From NCBI RefSeq assembly GCF_002101705.1, contig NZ_LQPC01000019.1, positions 1 to 64,000 of the forward strand: a DNA stretch of 64,000 nucleotides, in the 5' to 3' direction. This document shows, in pieces, positions 10,958-22,909 of this stretch (the first letter of the stretch is position 1; every line of letters begins with the position of its first letter). Source of the stretch: Mycolicibacterium iranicum (lineage in GTDB: Bacteria; Actinomycetota; Actinomycetes; Mycobacteriales; Mycobacteriaceae). The translations under genes and the position numbers were made by a program. The notes beneath the pieces were generated by a model. The model was not told the DNA's origin, did no database searches, and saw nothing but the letters and a program-made list of their open reading frames with translations.

Positions 10958-12090
10958 AGCGGGTTTTGTTGGTTAGCAACGATTTTCCACCGCGACGAGG
11001 CGGCATCCAGTCCTACCTTGAGGCACTCGTCGGCCAACTCGTGGCCTCCGGCGACTACGCGCTGACCGTGTACGCGCCGAAATGGAAGGGCGCCGAGGAT
11101 TACGACTCGGTGGCGGCCGCGACGGGCTATCGGGTCATCAGGCATCCGGGCACGCTCATGGTTCCCGAGCCGACGGTCGCGCTGCGGATGCGGCGCTTGA
11201 TCGCCGAGAACGACATCGAGACCGTGTGGTTCGGAGCCGCGGCGCCACTGGCGTTGCTGGCCCCACTGGCGCGGGCCGCCGGAGCGCAACGTGTCATCGC
11301 CAGCACGCACGGCCACGAGGTCGGGTGGTCGATGTTGCCATTGGCGCGAACGGCGTTGCGCCGCATCGGTAATGACACCGACGTCGTCACCTACATCAGT
11401 GACTACACCCGCGGCCGGTTCGCATCCGCGTTCGGCGCGCAAGCAGCGCTCGAGCACGTGCCGCCCGGTGTCGATACCGACCGATTCGTGCCCGACGAAG
11501 TCGCCAGGGCAGAACTACGGGCCCGTTACGGACTCGGCAGCAGGCCGGTGGTGGTATGTCTGTCCCGGCTGGTACCCCGCAAGGGTCAGGACATGCTGAT
11601 CCGGGCGCTGCCCGCGATCCGCCAGCGAGTACCCGGCGCGGCGCTCGTCATCGTCGGCGGGGGCCCGTACCGTACGTCGCTGCACCGCCTCGCCCACACC
11701 TTCGGGGTCGCCGAACATGTGGTGTTCACCGACGGGGTGCCCGGCGACGAGCTCCCTGCCCACCACGCGATGGCCGACGTGTTCGCGATGCCCTGTCGAA
11801 CACGAGGATCAGGCCTCGACGTCGAGGGGCTCGGCATCGTCTATCTGGAGGCATCGTCGGTCGGTGTTCCGGTGGTTGCGGGCAGGTCCGGGGGCGCCCC
11901 GGAGACCGTCGTCGACGGCGAGACGGGTCACGTCGTCGACGGCTGGGATGTCGGGGCGATCGCCGCGGCGGTCGGCAATCTTCTCGCCGACCCCGCCCGC
12001 GCCGCGGAGATGGGCGCAGCGGGCAGGCGGTGGGCCGTCGACAACTGGCAGTGGAGCAGGCAGGCGCAGCGCCTGTCGCGGCTGCTCTAA
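10954..12090 (+). CDS. pimB: GDP-mannose-dependent phosphatidylinositol monomannoside mannosyltransferase PimB'
   Basis: The 378-residue GT-B glycosyltransferase of family GT4 adds the second mannose in phosphatidylinositol mannoside synthesis, on the cytoplasmic face of the membrane. Visible motifs: the N-terminal glycine loop [21 protein letters not shown], the phosphate-binding [12 protein letters not shown], and the sugar-nucleotide motif [20 protein letters not shown], with the EX7E pattern. GTG at 10954 overlaps the previous stop (GTGA). Its TAA interlocks with the stop of convergent fadD15 (four-base overlap). Corresponds to Rv2188c. Confidence 0.92.
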   Translation: MKRVLLVSNDFPPRRGGIQSYLEALVGQLVASGDYALTVYAPKWKGAEDYDSVAAATGYRVIRHPGTLMVPEPTVALRMRRLIAENDIETVWFGAAAPLALLAPLARAAGAQRVIASTHGHEVGWSMLPLARTALRRIGNDTDVVTYISDYTRGRFASAFGAQAALEHVPPGVDTDRFVPDEVARAELRARYGLGSRPVVVCLSRLVPRKGQDMLIRALPAIRQRVPGAALVIVGGGPYRTSLHRLAHTFGVAEHVVFTDGVPGDELPAHHAMADVFAMPCRTRGSGLDVEGLGIVYLEASSVGVPVVAGRSGGAPETVVDGETGHVVDGWDVGAIAAAVGNLLADPARAAEMGAAGRRWAVDNWQWSRQAQRLSRLL

Positions 12091-13895
12091 CCCTTGGCGT
12101 ACAGCGCGTCGATTTCGGCGGCGAACTTCTCCGCCACCACTTTGCGCTTCACCTTCAGCGTGGGGGTCAGCTCGCCGGTGTCCTCGGTGAAATCGACTGG
12201 CAGGATCCGGAACTTGCGGATCTGCTCGGCCTTCGACACCGCCTCGTTGGCGTCTTTGACCGCCAACTCGATCTCAGCGAGCAGGTCGGGATCTTCGGCC
12301 AGATCGGCAACCGATGCGGCCGAGTCCTTGCTGTTGCGCTCCTTCCAGCCGGAGAACGCCTCGGGGTCGATGGTGATCAGCGCCGCGATGAATGGCTGCT
12401 GGTCTCCCACGGCCATGGCCTGGCTGATGATCGGGTGCGCGCGCAGACGGTCTTCGAGCAGCGCGGGGGCGACGTTCTTGCCGCCCGCGGTCACGATGAT
12501 CTCCTTCTTGCGACCGACGATCGACACGAAGCCGGCGTCGTCGATCGCCCCGAGATCACCGGTGTGGAACCAGCCGTCGGTGAAGACGGCGTTGGTCTCC
12601 GCTTCATTGCCCCAGTAACCGTGGAACACGACGCCGCCCTTGACCAGTAGTTCGCCGTCCTCGCCCAGCTTCATGCTGTTGCCGGGCAGCAGCTTGCCGA
12701 CCGATCCCACCCGCAGGTCACCGACCCTGTTGACGGTGATCGCGGCGCTGGTCTCGGTGAGCCCGTAACCCTCGTAGATGGACAGCCCGACGCCGCGGTA
12801 GAAGTGGCCGAGCCGGGCACCCAGCGGCGCCCCACCGGAGATCGCGACGCGACAGCGACCGCCCAGGGCCGCGCGTAGCTTGCCGTACACCAGCTTGTCG
12901 AAGATCGCGTGTTTGACCCGCAACAGCAGACCCGGCCCGCCAGTGTCCTGCGCCCTGCTCCACTCGATCGCGGTTTCGGCGGCGGCGGCGAAGATTTTGC
13001 CTTTGCCGCTGCTTTCGGCGTTCAGCTCGGCGGTGTTGTACACCTTCTCGAACACTCGCGGCACCGAGACCACCAGCGTCGGCTGGAACACCGCGAGCAT
13101 CGGGACCAGGTTCTTGATGTCGCTGGTGAATCCCAAGGTGACGCCGCTGCTGAAGGCGGCGATGGTCAGGGCACGGGCCAGTACGTGCGCCAGCGGCAGA
13201 AACACCAGCAGCTTTTCGCCCTTGGCCAGGTACTCGGGGAAGCATGACTGCGCCCCGCGGATCTCGTAGAGCAGATTGGAATGGGTGAGCTGGCAGCCCT
13301 TGGGGCGTCCGGTCGTGCCCGAGGTGTAGATCAGCGTCGCGGCGTCGGAGGACTTGATGCCCGAAACGCGCTCGTCGACAGCGGCGGCGTCGACGTCGCG
13401 GCCGGCCTCGGTCAGCTCGTCGATCGCCGGAGTGCCACTGCCGTCGATGACGTACACCTTGCGCAGCTGCGGTAGCCCGCTTCGGTGCTGTTCGATGCGT
13501 GCGGCGTGCGCATCCGTCTCGGCGATGGCAGCGACGGCACCCGAGTCCGCGAGCACGAACTTCACCTGCTCAGCCGAGCTCGTCTCGTAGATGGGCACCG
13601 TCACCGCGCCGACCGACAGGATCGCGAGGTCCAGGATCGGCCACTCGTATCGGGTTGCCGACAGCAGCGCGACCCGGTCTCCGGGCTGAATACCCTGGGC
13701 GATCAAACCGCGCGCCGCCGAACGAATCTGCTGGGCCGCCTGCCCACTCGTCACGTCGACCCAGCTGCCGTCGACCAGACGCTGGAATATGACGTGGCCG
13801 GGGTCGTCGCGCTCGTGCAGATACACGGAGCTGACGATGCTGTCGTGCTCGTCGACGGTGAACGGTGCCGGAACGGTGAACTCACGCGAAGTCAT
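12087..13895 (-). CDS. fadD15: Long-chain fatty-acyl-CoA synthetase FadD15
   Basis: The 602-residue ANL-superfamily enzyme activates long-chain fatty acids to acyl-CoA via acyl-AMP. Motifs in order: the P-loop [23 protein letters not shown] (A4/A5), GWFHTGDLG (A7) and the hinge/lysine region [17 protein letters not shown] with a C-terminal TLKVKRK. ATG at 13895 is chosen; upstream in-frame starts would only add low-complexity residues. Its 3' end overlaps pimB by four bases with no terminator between. A divergent promoter region of 99 bp separates it from the SRPBCC genes. Confidence 0.93.
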   Translation of the reverse strand: MTSREFTVPAPFTVDEHDSIVSSVYLHERDDPGHVIFQRLVDGSWVDVTSGQAAQQIRSAARGLIAQGIQPGDRVALLSATRYEWPILDLAILSVGAVTVPIYETSSAEQVKFVLADSGAVAAIAETDAHAARIEQHRSGLPQLRKVYVIDGSGTPAIDELTEAGRDVDAAAVDERVSGIKSSDAATLIYTSGTTGRPKGCQLTHSNLLYEIRGAQSCFPEYLAKGEKLLVFLPLAHVLARALTIAAFSSGVTLGFTSDIKNLVPMLAVFQPTLVVSVPRVFEKVYNTAELNAESSGKGKIFAAAAETAIEWSRAQDTGGPGLLLRVKHAIFDKLVYGKLRAALGGRCRVAISGGAPLGARLGHFYRGVGLSIYEGYGLTETSAAITVNRVGDLRVGSVGKLLPGNSMKLGEDGELLVKGGVVFHGYWGNEAETNAVFTDGWFHTGDLGAIDDAGFVSIVGRKKEIIVTAGGKNVAPALLEDRLRAHPIISQAMAVGDQQPFIAALITIDPEAFSGWKERNSKDSAASVADLAEDPDLLAEIELAVKDANEAVSKAEQIRKFRILPVDFTEDTGELTPTLKVKRKVVAEKFAAEIDALYAKG

Positions 13896-13994
13896 CGGAG
13901 TTGGAGACCCTCTCGCTTTACAGGCCGCAATGTGTTGTACAGCGTAGTCGTCCCTTGGCCGAGTGCGGCTGGGCATATGTGAAGCTTGTTGGTC

Positions 13995-14384
13995 ATGAAC
14001 AGCATCCAGATCGCCGACGAGACGTTCATCGCCGCCGATCCCGTGGCTGTCGGCGAGGCGGTGGCCGATAGGGCGAACTGGTCGCGGTGGTGGCCCGACC
14101 TGCGGCTGTCCGTCGTTGAGGACCGCGGCGAGGTCGGACACCGCTGGACGGTGACGGGTGCGCTGACCGGGACCATGGAGATCTGGCTGGAGAAAGTGTT
14201 GGACGGAGTGGTGCTGCACTATTTCCTGCACGCCGAGCCCTCGGGTGCGGCGGCCTGGGAACTGGCGAAGATGAACCTGCCGAAGATGAACCACCGGCGC
14301 CGCGTGGCGGGCAAGGACATGGCCTTCGAGGTGAAGCGCACCCTCGAGGCGAACCGTCCCGTCGGGGTATCGCGGTTGGCGTGA
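13995..14384 (+). CDS. SRPBCC-fold protein (Rv2186c-like)
   Basis: The 129-residue protein has the alternating beta pattern of the START/polyketide-cyclase-like (SRPBCC) fold, with N-terminal [18 protein letters not shown] typical of that family, a Trp-rich helix (NWSRWWPDL) and a basic C-terminal helix. I chose ATG 13995 over a TTG at 13986. It is the first gene of a run with a second SRPBCC protein and an ArsA-like ATPase, which suggests hydrophobic-ligand or lipid handling; no substrate is known. Confidence 0.75.
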   Translation: MNSIQIADETFIAADPVAVGEAVADRANWSRWWPDLRLSVVEDRGEVGHRWTVTGALTGTMEIWLEKVLDGVVLHYFLHAEPSGAAAWELAKMNLPKMNHRRRVAGKDMAFEVKRTLEANRPVGVSRLA

Positions 14385-14456
14385 ACTATTACGGCTATAC
14401 CTGCGGCGGGGGAGTAGATTTCTGGCCAGCGACCAGACCATAGCGGGAAGGCTCCA

Positions 14457-14894
14457 GTGGCAGACAAGACGGCGCAGACCATCTATATCGATGCCGATCC
14501 GTCGACGGTGATGGACGTCATCGCCGACATCGGCTCCTACCCGGACTGGGTCGCCGAATACAAGGAGACCGAGGTTCTGGAAGCCGACGCCGAGGGCTAT
14601 CCGAAGGTGGCGAGGCTGGTTCTGGATGCCGCGGTCCTCAAGGACAGCATGGTGCTGGCCTACGAGTGGCCCGCCGACCACAAGTCGGTGAGGTGGTCGC
14701 TGGTGTCGAGCACGCTGCTCAAGTCGCTGGACGGTGCATACCGATTGGCGCCCAAGGGTTCTGGCACCGATGTCACCTATGAGCTGTCCGTCGATCTGAT
14801 CATCCCGATGATCGGCCTGCTCAAGCGCAAAGCCGAGCGGCGTCTCACCGACACGGCGTTGAAGGATCTCAAGAAACGAGTCGAGGCTGACTGA
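14457..14894 (+). CDS. SRPBCC-fold protein (Rv2185c-like)
   Basis: The 145-residue protein begins with the classic SRPBCC signature ([26 protein letters not shown]) and ends with the long amphipathic C-terminal helix that closes the ligand cavity. GTG at 14457 follows GGGAAGG by 6 bases. A possible -10 (TAGATT, 14415-14420) would give a leader of ~30 bases. Its TGA is overlapped by the likely start of the next gene. It probably binds a hydrophobic ligand; coupling to the ATPase suggests a common task. Confidence 0.8.
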   Translation: MADKTAQTIYIDADPSTVMDVIADIGSYPDWVAEYKETEVLEADAEGYPKVARLVLDAAVLKDSMVLAYEWPADHKSVRWSLVSSTLLKSLDGAYRLAPKGSGTDVTYELSVDLIIPMIGLLKRKAERRLTDTALKDLKKRVEAD

Positions 14895-16146
14895 GGGCGA
14901 AGGTGCTGCCCGGATCAGTCTGTTCGTCGGCAAGGGCGGCGTAGGTAAGTCGACGCTGGCAACCGCCACGGCCGTGCGCGCAACACGGGCCGGAATGCGG
15001 GTCCTTCTGGTGTCCACCGACCAGGCCCACTCCATCGGCGACGTTCTCGGCGTGCACCTCGTGCCCACCGGGCGGCGTGAGCCCACCCGTGTGCTGGCCG
15101 AACTGGACACCGCAGAGTCCGGCGGCGGTTCGCTGGATGCCCTGGCGCTGGACACATTGGCCCTGCTGGCCGGCCGGTGGCCGGGGGTCGCTCACCCACT
15201 GGCGGACCGATTTCCCGACTCCGACATCGGAGACGTTGCCTCAGAAGAGCTTTCGGCGCTCCCCGGGGTGCAGGAGGTTCTCGGTCTGTACGAGGTGGGT
15301 GAACTGGCCAATTCCGGGCAGTGGGATCTCGTGGTGGTCGACTGCGCCTCGACCGCGGATGCGATGCGCATGCTGACGTTGCCGGCGACGTTCGCGCTCT
15401 ACCTGGAGCGCGCCTGGCCGCGGCACCGCCGGCTGTCCACTGCCGACGACCCGAGAACGGCGCTGGTGGTAGACGTCGTCGAGCGGATTGGCGCGGCAAC
15501 TGACGAACTGAGCACGATGCTGACCGACGGGGACCGGGTCAGCGCGCACCTGGTGCTGACGGCCGAGCGCGTCGTGGCCGCAGAAGCGATCCGCACGCTG
15601 GGGACCCTGTCCCTGATGGGAGTGCGGGTCGCTGAGCTGATCGTGAATCAGGTTCTGGTGCAGGATGATTCGTTCGAATACCGCAACCTGCCCGCGCATC
15701 CGGCCTTCGACTGGTACTCGGAGCGGATTTCCGAGCAGCAGACCGTGCTCGACCAACTCGATCACGCGATCGGCGATGTCCAGCTCGTCATGGTGCCGCA
15801 TCTGGCGGGCGAACCGATCGGTCCCAAGGCGCTGGGCGAGCTGCTCGAATGTGCCCGCAGGCGAGACGGGTCGCCGCCGCCGGGTCCGCTGCGGCCGATC
15901 GTGGACTGCGAATCGGGAACCGGTCTGGATGCGGTATATCGACTACGGCTGGAGCTGCCGCAGGTGGACTCGTCTGCGCTGTCGTTGGGTAGGGTCGACG
16001 ATGACTTGATCATCGGCGTCGGCGGTATGCGGCGTCGCGTTCGTCTCGCATCGGTGCTGCGGCGGTGCATCGTCATCGGCGCGCAGCTGCGCGGCAGCGA
16101 GTTGACGGTGAGATTCCGACCGAATCCGGAGGTGTGGCCGCGGTGA
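14887..16146 (+). CDS. ArsA-like anion/tail-anchor ATPase (Rv2184c-like) with non-canonical start
   Basis: The ~419-residue SIMIBI-class P-loop ATPase belongs to the ArsA/Get3 group. The deviant Walker [10 protein letters not shown] is encoded at ~14926-14952 and VSTDQAHS (switch/A-motif region) follows. The first ATG/GTG/TTG in frame is GTG 14974, which would delete the P-loop, so translation must begin upstream. The frame is closed by TGA at 14860-14862, and the best candidate is CTG 14887, which overlaps the previous gene by eight bases and gives an N-terminus ([18 protein letters not shown]) like those of homologues. ATC at 14914 is an alternative. The role in mycobacteria is unknown; neighbours suggest lipid or membrane-protein handling. 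Confidence 0.8.
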   Translation: MTEGEGAARISLFVGKGGVGKSTLATATAVRATRAGMRVLLVSTDQAHSIGDVLGVHLVPTGRREPTRVLAELDTAESGGGSLDALALDTLALLAGRWPGVAHPLADRFPDSDIGDVASEELSALPGVQEVLGLYEVGELANSGQWDLVVVDCASTADAMRMLTLPATFALYLERAWPRHRRLSTADDPRTALVVDVVERIGAATDELSTMLTDGDRVSAHLVLTAERVVAAEAIRTLGTLSLMGVRVAELIVNQVLVQDDSFEYRNLPAHPAFDWYSERISEQQTVLDQLDHAIGDVQLVMVPHLAGEPIGPKALGELLECARRRDGSPPPGPLRPIVDCESGTGLDAVYRLRLELPQVDSSALSLGRVDDDLIIGVGGMRRRVRLASVLRRCIVIGAQLRGSELTVRFRPNPEVWPR

Positions 16147-16541
16147 GTGGGGCTCACTCCGACCTGGGGCCTGAATTGCGCGCGCTGGCCCAGTCGATCC
16201 TGGACAAGCTCGACCCTGCGATCCGACTGGCCGCCGCTCGCGCGCAGTCGGCGAGCAACAGCCCGGGCCGATGCCAGCAGGTGTGGTGCCCCGTGTGCGC
16301 GCTCGCGGCCCTGATCTCCGGTGAGCAGCATCCGCTGCTGGACGTGGTCGCTGAGCACAGTGTGGCGCTGCTGACCCTCGTCAAGGCGATGGTCGACACC
16401 GTCGACGTGAACACAGCGGGGTCACCGCTGCCTCCCGACCCACCGACTCCCGGCGATCCGCCCGACGATCCCGGGCCGCCGCCGCCCTCGCCGCCGCCAC
16501 CGGGGCGGTATCAGCACATCCCGGTCGACGTCGACGAGTAG
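16143..16541 (+). CDS. Conserved cysteine-containing protein with Pro-rich tail (Rv2183c-like)
   Basis: The 132-residue product starts at GTG 16143, overlapping the ATPase stop (GTGA). Residues 1-90 are helical with a cysteine cluster CQQVWCPVC, possibly a metal site. Residues ~95-132 are Pro/Asp-rich and probably disordered. It is the last gene of the SRPBCC-ATPase unit. I recognise no domain of known function; coupling to the ArsA-like ATPase suggests a regulatory or partner role. Confidence 0.7.
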   Translation: MSGAHSDLGPELRALAQSILDKLDPAIRLAAARAQSASNSPGRCQQVWCPVCALAALISGEQHPLLDVVAEHSVALLTLVKAMVDTVDVNTAGSPLPPDPPTPGDPPDDPGPPPPSPPPPGRYQHIPVDVDE

Positions 16542-16657
16542 TGGCGGTCGCGGTCGGGTAGAACTACTCAGTCGGCCGTGTGGTCGCACGCACAGGGCGT
16601 GGGTAAGGTTGTCGCAGAGCATATTGACCGCGCCGCGGTCGATGATCCGGAGGGGCC

Positions 16658-17380
16658 ATGTGGTACTGGTTTTTCAAGTACGTCCTTCTGGGCCCGCTGC
16701 TGGCTTTGATTGCCCGGCCGAAAATCGAAGGCCTGGAACATATTCCGGCTGACGGATCGGCGATCCTGGCGAGCAATCACCTGGCCGTGATGGACAGTTT
16801 CTACCTGCCCCTGATGGTCCGCAGGCGGATCACCTTCCTCGCCAAATCGGAGTACTTCACCGGCACCGGGGTCAAGGGACGTTTCCTCGCGTGGTTCTAC
16901 ACCGCAGTTGGCCAGGTGCCGATCGACCGCACTGACGCCGACAGCGCGCAGGCCGCGCTGAACACCGCCGAGCGCATCCTCGGCCAGGGCAAGCTGCTGG
17001 GCATGTATCCGGAGGGAACGCGCTCGCCTGACGGCAAGCTCTACAAGGGCAAGACGGGCCTGGCCAGGCTGGCCCTGCAGACCCAGGTTCCCGTGATTCC
17101 GGTCGCAATGATCGGAACCGACCGGGTCAACCCGCCCGGTAAGGGCTTGAGGCCCGGACGGGTGACCATCCGGGTCGGCGCGCCGATGGATTTCACCCGC
17201 TTCGACGGATTGGCGGGTAACCGCTTCATCGAGAGGGCGGTCGTCGACGAGGTGATGTACGAGCTGATGCGCCTCTCGGGCCAGGAGTACGTCGACCTGT
17301 ACGCGGCGGACGTCAAAGAGGGAAAAGGTGACGCCGCGCCCAAGCCCCCGACGCGGCTTCCGGAGGCTGCAGCCGGTTAG
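16658..17380 (+). CDS. plsC: 1-acylglycerol-3-phosphate acyltransferase family protein (PlsC-like, Rv2182c)
   Basis: The 240-residue membrane-associated acyltransferase carries the LPLAT motifs: NHxxxxD (N40-H41...D46 in [10 protein letters not shown]), a hydrophobic FLAKSEYF block, EGTR (E119-R122 in [11 protein letters not shown]) and [10 protein letters not shown]. It probably acylates lysophosphatidic acid or a related glycerolipid. GGAGGGG lies three bases upstream of the ATG, a very strong ribosome site. A TAAGGT element (16604-16609) could serve as -10. Its stop interlocks with the convergent mannosyltransferase (four-base overlap). Confidence 0.9.
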   Translation: MWYWFFKYVLLGPLLALIARPKIEGLEHIPADGSAILASNHLAVMDSFYLPLMVRRRITFLAKSEYFTGTGVKGRFLAWFYTAVGQVPIDRTDADSAQAALNTAERILGQGKLLGMYPEGTRSPDGKLYKGKTGLARLALQTQVPVIPVAMIGTDRVNPPGKGLRPGRVTIRVGAPMDFTRFDGLAGNRFIERAVVDEVMYELMRLSGQEYVDLYAADVKEGKGDAAPKPPTRLPEAAAG

Positions 17381-18636
17381 GCCTTGAGCACTTTTGCGGC
17401 CGTGTCTGTCGTATCCGTCGGTGCGTCCTCGTCGCCTCCTCTGGCTGTGACCGTGCCGATGGCCACGATGACGGCCAGGGCCCACCACAGATAAGAGCCG
17501 CCCGCCAGCTGCCGCCACAGCGATGCCGTCGTCTCGCGGTGTTCGGGCAGCAGCGTGATCGGGGTCCACACCATCAGCGCGAGCCCCACCGCGGACACGG
17601 CGCCGAGGGCCGCGTGCCTGTGCCGCACCGCCAGGACGGCAGTCACCAGCACCGTCGGCAGCATCCACACCCAGTGGTGCGACCACGACACCGGCGAGAC
17701 CACCAGGCCGAACATGGCGACGCTGAGCAGCGCCAGCACCGGCTGCTCAGCCCTCAGTGCCCGGCGCGCGGCCCACACTGTCAGCGCCAGCACCGCGAAG
17801 CACAACGCCGTCCACAGCACGAACCGCTCGCCTTCCCCGAGGCCGAGCCGAGCCAGTGCGCCGGCGATGTTCTGGTTCGTGTTCAGGGTCGCCGTGCCGA
17901 TGCGGTCGGTGTTGCGGACCGTCTCCGTCCAGTACTCCCATGAATCACGCCAGGCGAATGCGAAACCGGCCAGCGTCGCGATGACCGCCGACAGGGCGGC
18001 CACCAGCAGGGCGCGGGTGTCGCGACGGAGAAGGAAGTACAGCAGGAACACCGCGGGCGTCAGTTTGACCGCGATCGCGATTCCCAGCAGCATGCCGCGC
18101 GGCCACGGGGTCCGGCGGGGCACGCAGTCGGCGATGACCAGCGTCATCAACACGACGTTGATCTGGCCGAAGTCGAAGTTCGCGCGGATCGGCTCCAGGT
18201 AGATGACCGCGGGAGCGACGATGGCCGCCGCCAGCCAGCAGCGACGCATCCAGGCGGGTTCGCCGGTGATCTGCGTCGTCGGCCACACCTCCAGGCGCGT
18301 CAGCACGATGACCGTCGACACGAGCAGCAGCACCAGCGTGGTTGCCGTGATGGCCATGCTCGCCGCATCGAGGGACAACAGCGCGAAGGGCGAGAACGCG
18401 ACCGCGGCCAGCGGCGGATAGGTGAAGGGCAGTTCGAGGCCGCCCATCGTCTGGAACATCCGGCCGTCGGCGTAGAGCGCCTGATCGTCCAGCCAGGCCT
18501 GCCCGCCCATGCGGTAGACGTCGATGTCGATGCGGTAGGGGATGTGTCCCAGCAGGCTCCACGCCGCTGCGGCCAGCGCCGCGAGCGCCAGAAGCTGAAA
18601 CACCCGCCAAGCGAGCCTTGGCCCCCAGTTACTCAT
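17377..18636 (-). CDS. Alpha-(1->2)-mannosyltransferase, GT-C fold, GT87 family (Rv2181-like)
   Basis: The 419-residue polytopic protein has about ten membrane helices and a GT-C active-site loop near the N-terminus ([17 protein letters not shown], with the catalytic Asp-x-Asp-like pair). It matches Rv2181, the polyprenyl-phosphomannose-dependent enzyme that adds alpha-1,2 mannose branches to the mannan core of lipomannan and lipoarabinomannan. Supporting motifs are FTYPPLAA and [11 protein letters not shown]. The start is ATG 18636; the upstream frame is unsupported. Transcribed divergently from the Rv2180c-like gene. Confidence 0.88.
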   Translation of the reverse strand: MSNWGPRLAWRVFQLLALAALAAAAWSLLGHIPYRIDIDVYRMGGQAWLDDQALYADGRMFQTMGGLELPFTYPPLAAVAFSPFALLSLDAASMAITATTLVLLLVSTVIVLTRLEVWPTTQITGEPAWMRRCWLAAAIVAPAVIYLEPIRANFDFGQINVVLMTLVIADCVPRRTPWPRGMLLGIAIAVKLTPAVFLLYFLLRRDTRALLVAALSAVIATLAGFAFAWRDSWEYWTETVRNTDRIGTATLNTNQNIAGALARLGLGEGERFVLWTALCFAVLALTVWAARRALRAEQPVLALLSVAMFGLVVSPVSWSHHWVWMLPTVLVTAVLAVRHRHAALGAVSAVGLALMVWTPITLLPEHRETTASLWRQLAGGSYLWWALAVIVAIGTVTARGGDEDAPTDTTDTAAKVLKA

Positions 18637-18708
18637 GTCGACGACCAGAGTATCGGGGCCGACCGGCGAGTCGTCGGGTATCCCGGCCGCGACACACGCA
18701 GGTCGGCG

Positions 18709-18714
18709 TAAGTT
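18709..18714 (+). promoter_or_regulatory. Candidate -10 for leaderless Rv2180c-like mRNA
   Basis: TAAGTT (TAnnnT) lies exactly six bases before the GTG at 18721, and no ribosome-binding sequence is present. The arrangement predicts transcription starting at the start codon. Confidence 0.45.
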
Positions 18715-18720
18715 TTCTGC

Positions 18721-19611
18721 GTGAGCACGGACTCGGACCTCCACTGGGACTTTTCCCTGCACGTCCCGGAGTCCCGGCAACCGCTGATGTGGTGTCTCAT
18801 CGCGTTCATCGTCACGTTCGCCGTCACGCGCACGATCGTGCGGTACATCCGAAGCCAGGCAGGTAGCGACAAACCGCGCAAATGGTGGCAGCCGCGCAAC
18901 ATCTCCGGTGGGGGCGGCCTGCACATCCACCACATGGTCATCGGCGTAATTCTGGTCATGGTCTCCGGCGTGACGATGGTGACGATGGCGGTCGACGGGG
19001 GTGTACCCGAGTTCACGGCCGCCTCCATCCTTTTCGGCGTCGGCGCAGCGCTGGTACTCGACGAGTTCGCCTTGATCCTGCATCTGTCCGATGTGTACTG
19101 GGCCGAGGACGGCCGCACCTCGGTGGACGCGGTGTTCGTCGCCGTCGCCGTCGCGGGCCTGCTGATACTCGGTTTGAACCCGTTGTCGTTTTTCGACGTC
19201 GGAACCTGGGAAGACGACCCGACGCTCGGGATGCGCACCGTCGTGGTGGTGGCGGCGCTGCTGAACCTGGCGCTGGCGGTGATCGTGCTGCTCAAGGGCA
19301 AGGTGTGGACCGGTCTGGTCGGCATGTTCATCACGCCGCTGCTATTCGTCGGCGCGATTCGGTTGTCCCGGCCGCACGCGCCGTGGGCGCGGTGGCGTTA
19401 CACGGGGCGGCCGCGCAAGATGCACAAGGCGCTTGAACGGGAACGCTGGCTTCGTCGTCCGGTGGTGCAGGCCAAGCTGTGGCTGCAGGACGCGATCGCC
19501 GGCATGCCGAAGTTTCCCGACGACGCGCTGGTCGACGAACAACTCGATCGCGAGATCCACGCCGCCCCCGCGCCGGCCGTACGAGAGCCGGCCGAACAGA
19601 AAGCCTCATAG
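18721..19611 (+). CDS. Conserved membrane protein (Rv2180c-like)
   Basis: The 296-residue product has about six membrane helices between residues 22 and 215, a histidine-rich loop [13 protein letters not shown] at the second helix (a possible metal or heme site), acidic residues [15 protein letters not shown] within the fourth helix, and a charged C-terminal cytoplasmic tail with [17 protein letters not shown]. It is followed without a gap by the RNase gene. No enzymatic family is recognised. The conserved HIHH and DEF motifs would be worth testing for a metal-dependent membrane enzyme. Confidence 0.75.
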   Translation: MSTDSDLHWDFSLHVPESRQPLMWCLIAFIVTFAVTRTIVRYIRSQAGSDKPRKWWQPRNISGGGGLHIHHMVIGVILVMVSGVTMVTMAVDGGVPEFTAASILFGVGAALVLDEFALILHLSDVYWAEDGRTSVDAVFVAVAVAGLLILGLNPLSFFDVGTWEDDPTLGMRTVVVVAALLNLALAVIVLLKGKVWTGLVGMFITPLLFVGAIRLSRPHAPWARWRYTGRPRKMHKALERERWLRRPVVQAKLWLQDAIAGMPKFPDDALVDEQLDREIHAAPAPAVREPAEQKAS

Positions 19612-20091
19612 TTGCGGTACTTCTACGACACCGAATTCATCGACAACGGCCGCACCATTGAGTTGATCTCCATCGGCGTAGCGGCCGAGGATGGCCGCGA
19701 ATATTACGCCATCTCAACGGAATTCGATCCCGAACGGGCCGGTCGATGGGTGCGCAAGAACGTCCTGCCCAAGCTGCCGTCGCCCGCCTCACCGCTGTGG
19801 CGCTCGCGGCGGCAGATCCGGTCCGAACTGGAGGACTTCTTCGGCATCGACGGCGACGAGCCGATCGAGCTGTGGGCATGGGTCGGCGCCTACGACCATG
19901 TGGTGCTGTGTCAGCTGTGGGGGCCGATGACGGATCTGCCGCCGGCCATCCCGAGGTTCACCCGCGAGCTACGCCAGTTCTGGGAGGAGCGCGGTTCCCC
20001 CCGGATGCCGCCGCGACCGCGTGATGCCCACGACGCGCTCGTCGACGCGAAACACAACCTGGTGCGCTTCCGCCTGATGACGGGACGCTGA
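19612..20091 (+). CDS. 3'-5' exoribonuclease RNase AS (Rv2179c-like)
   Basis: The 159-residue DEDDh exoribonuclease is of the short actinobacterial type reported to prefer poly(A) tails. Catalytic residues: D6 and E8 (FYDTEFID), a central Asp (WVGAYDHVVL), and the C-terminal His/Asp pair (DAHDALVDAKHN). It starts with TTG immediately after the TAG of the upstream gene; RYFYDTEF must be at the N-terminus and no other start is available. It acts in cytoplasmic RNA processing. Confidence 0.9.
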   Translation: MRYFYDTEFIDNGRTIELISIGVAAEDGREYYAISTEFDPERAGRWVRKNVLPKLPSPASPLWRSRRQIRSELEDFFGIDGDEPIELWAWVGAYDHVVLCQLWGPMTDLPPAIPRFTRELRQFWEERGSPRMPPRPRDAHDALVDAKHNLVRFRLMTGR

Positions 20092-20108
20092 GCCAGCTGC
20101 CGCGCTGA

Positions 20109-21604
<1,496 letters not shown>

Positions 21605-21608
<4 letters not shown>

Positions 21609-22843
21609 AGCAGGTTGGGTAGGTTCGCGCCCAGAGTCCATGCTCCGGCGGCGGCCATCCCGGCCAGCGTGATGACCGCGACGACCCAGAAGAAGAGCGC
21701 CCGCCTCGCGCGCTGCCGCGCCCAGTAGAACTGCTCCAGGTCGATACCGGCGAATCGTCCTGTCTCGGAAAGGTATTCGTCGTCCTCATCGACGTCTTCC
21801 AGGTCGTCGGTGATCGCCGGGAGTTCGTCGCGGGTGAAGACCTTCGTGTGCCGGTGCCCGGCCCGCCTGTCGAGGGTGACCGTGGTACCGGCAGCGACGG
21901 GGTGCAGCCCGTCTGATCCGGCGGCGGTGCTCAGCGAGTTGTGCGACGCGGAGTTCTTCGGGGCGGGCACGCGAAAGTAGGGGAGCGCCAGCTCCTGGGC
22001 GATGGTGTCGAGTTGGTCGGCCATCTCGGCGGCGTCGGCGAAGCGGCGCCCCGGGTCGCGCGAGGTGGCGCAGTGCACCAGATCGTCGAATTGTCTTGGG
22101 ACACCCTCGATCGCAGTGCTGGGCGGTGGGACGTCGCGGTCCAATCGTTGATAGGCCACCGCGAGCGCGGTGTCACCGGTGAACGGGGTGTGGCCGGTCA
22201 GCAGCTCGTAGACGAGGACTCCGACGGCGTAGACATCGCCGCGGGCATCGGTGTCACCGGTGGCGACCTGTTCGGGCGCGAGATAGGCGGCGGTGCCGAG
22301 GATTACGCTCGTCGAGGTGATCTTGGCGTCGGCGACCGCGCGGACCAACCCGAAGTCAGCGATCTTGACGTCGCCGTCGTCGCTGATCAGGATGTTTTCG
22401 GGTTTGATGTCGCGGTGCACCAGGCCCGCGTGATGTGCGGCCGCAAGGCCGCCGAGCACGGGACGAAGGACGGCGGCCACCGCGTGCGGCGGCATCGGGC
22501 CGCGCTCTCGGAGCAGTTCGCGCAGTGTGCCGCCTTCTACCAGCTCCATGACCAGGAACGGGTGCTGACCGTCGAGACCCTGGTCGTACACGGCCACCAG
22601 CCCCGGGTCCTTGAGCCGCGCGACGGCGCGAGCCTCGCGCTGAAACCGCATCATGAAGTGTTCGTCACCGGCGTAGCGCGAGTCCATGATCTTCAGCGCG
22701 ACGGGACGGTCGAGGCGCAGGTCGAGCCCGCGGTACACCCCGGACATGCCGCCGGTCGCGATCAATGTGTCCACGCGATAGCGACCATCCAGCACCGCAC
22801 CGCGTAGCGGGCTGCTCTGCTGGTGGGTCTCCATCGGACTCAT
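21605..22843 (-). CDS. pknL: Serine/threonine protein kinase PknL
   Basis: The 412-residue PASTA-less receptor-type kinase has a kinase domain at ~21-285: glycine loop around 30-36, K51 (VALKIMD), HRD catalytic loop (H143-R144-D145, HRDIKPEN), DFG at 163-165, and activation loop with TSTSVILGTAAYLAPEQ. An acidic juxtamembrane segment (~330-370) and one C-terminal membrane helix (~383-405) follow, with almost no extracellular part. Start choice is between ATG 22843 and ATG 22834; neither has a clear ribosome site. It is divergent from its known partner/substrate gene (Rv2175c type). Confidence 0.93.
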
Positions 22844-22896
22844 GGTACGAGTCTGAATCGTGAAAAGAGTCGGGGCCCAAGTTGCCCGTATGGTCT

Positions 22897-22902
22897 TAGA
22901 CT
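22897..22902 (+). promoter_or_regulatory. Candidate -10 for leaderless Rv2175c-like mRNA
   Basis: TAGACT ends seven bases before the ATG at 22910, predicting a leaderless transcript. This supports ATG 22910 over the longer open frame that begins at 22823. Confidence 0.45.
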
Positions 22903-22909
22903 CTGTGCG

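Noticed and set aside
14974..16146. ArsA-like ATPase starting at GTG 14974
   Set aside because: Would lose the P-loop; homologues include it.
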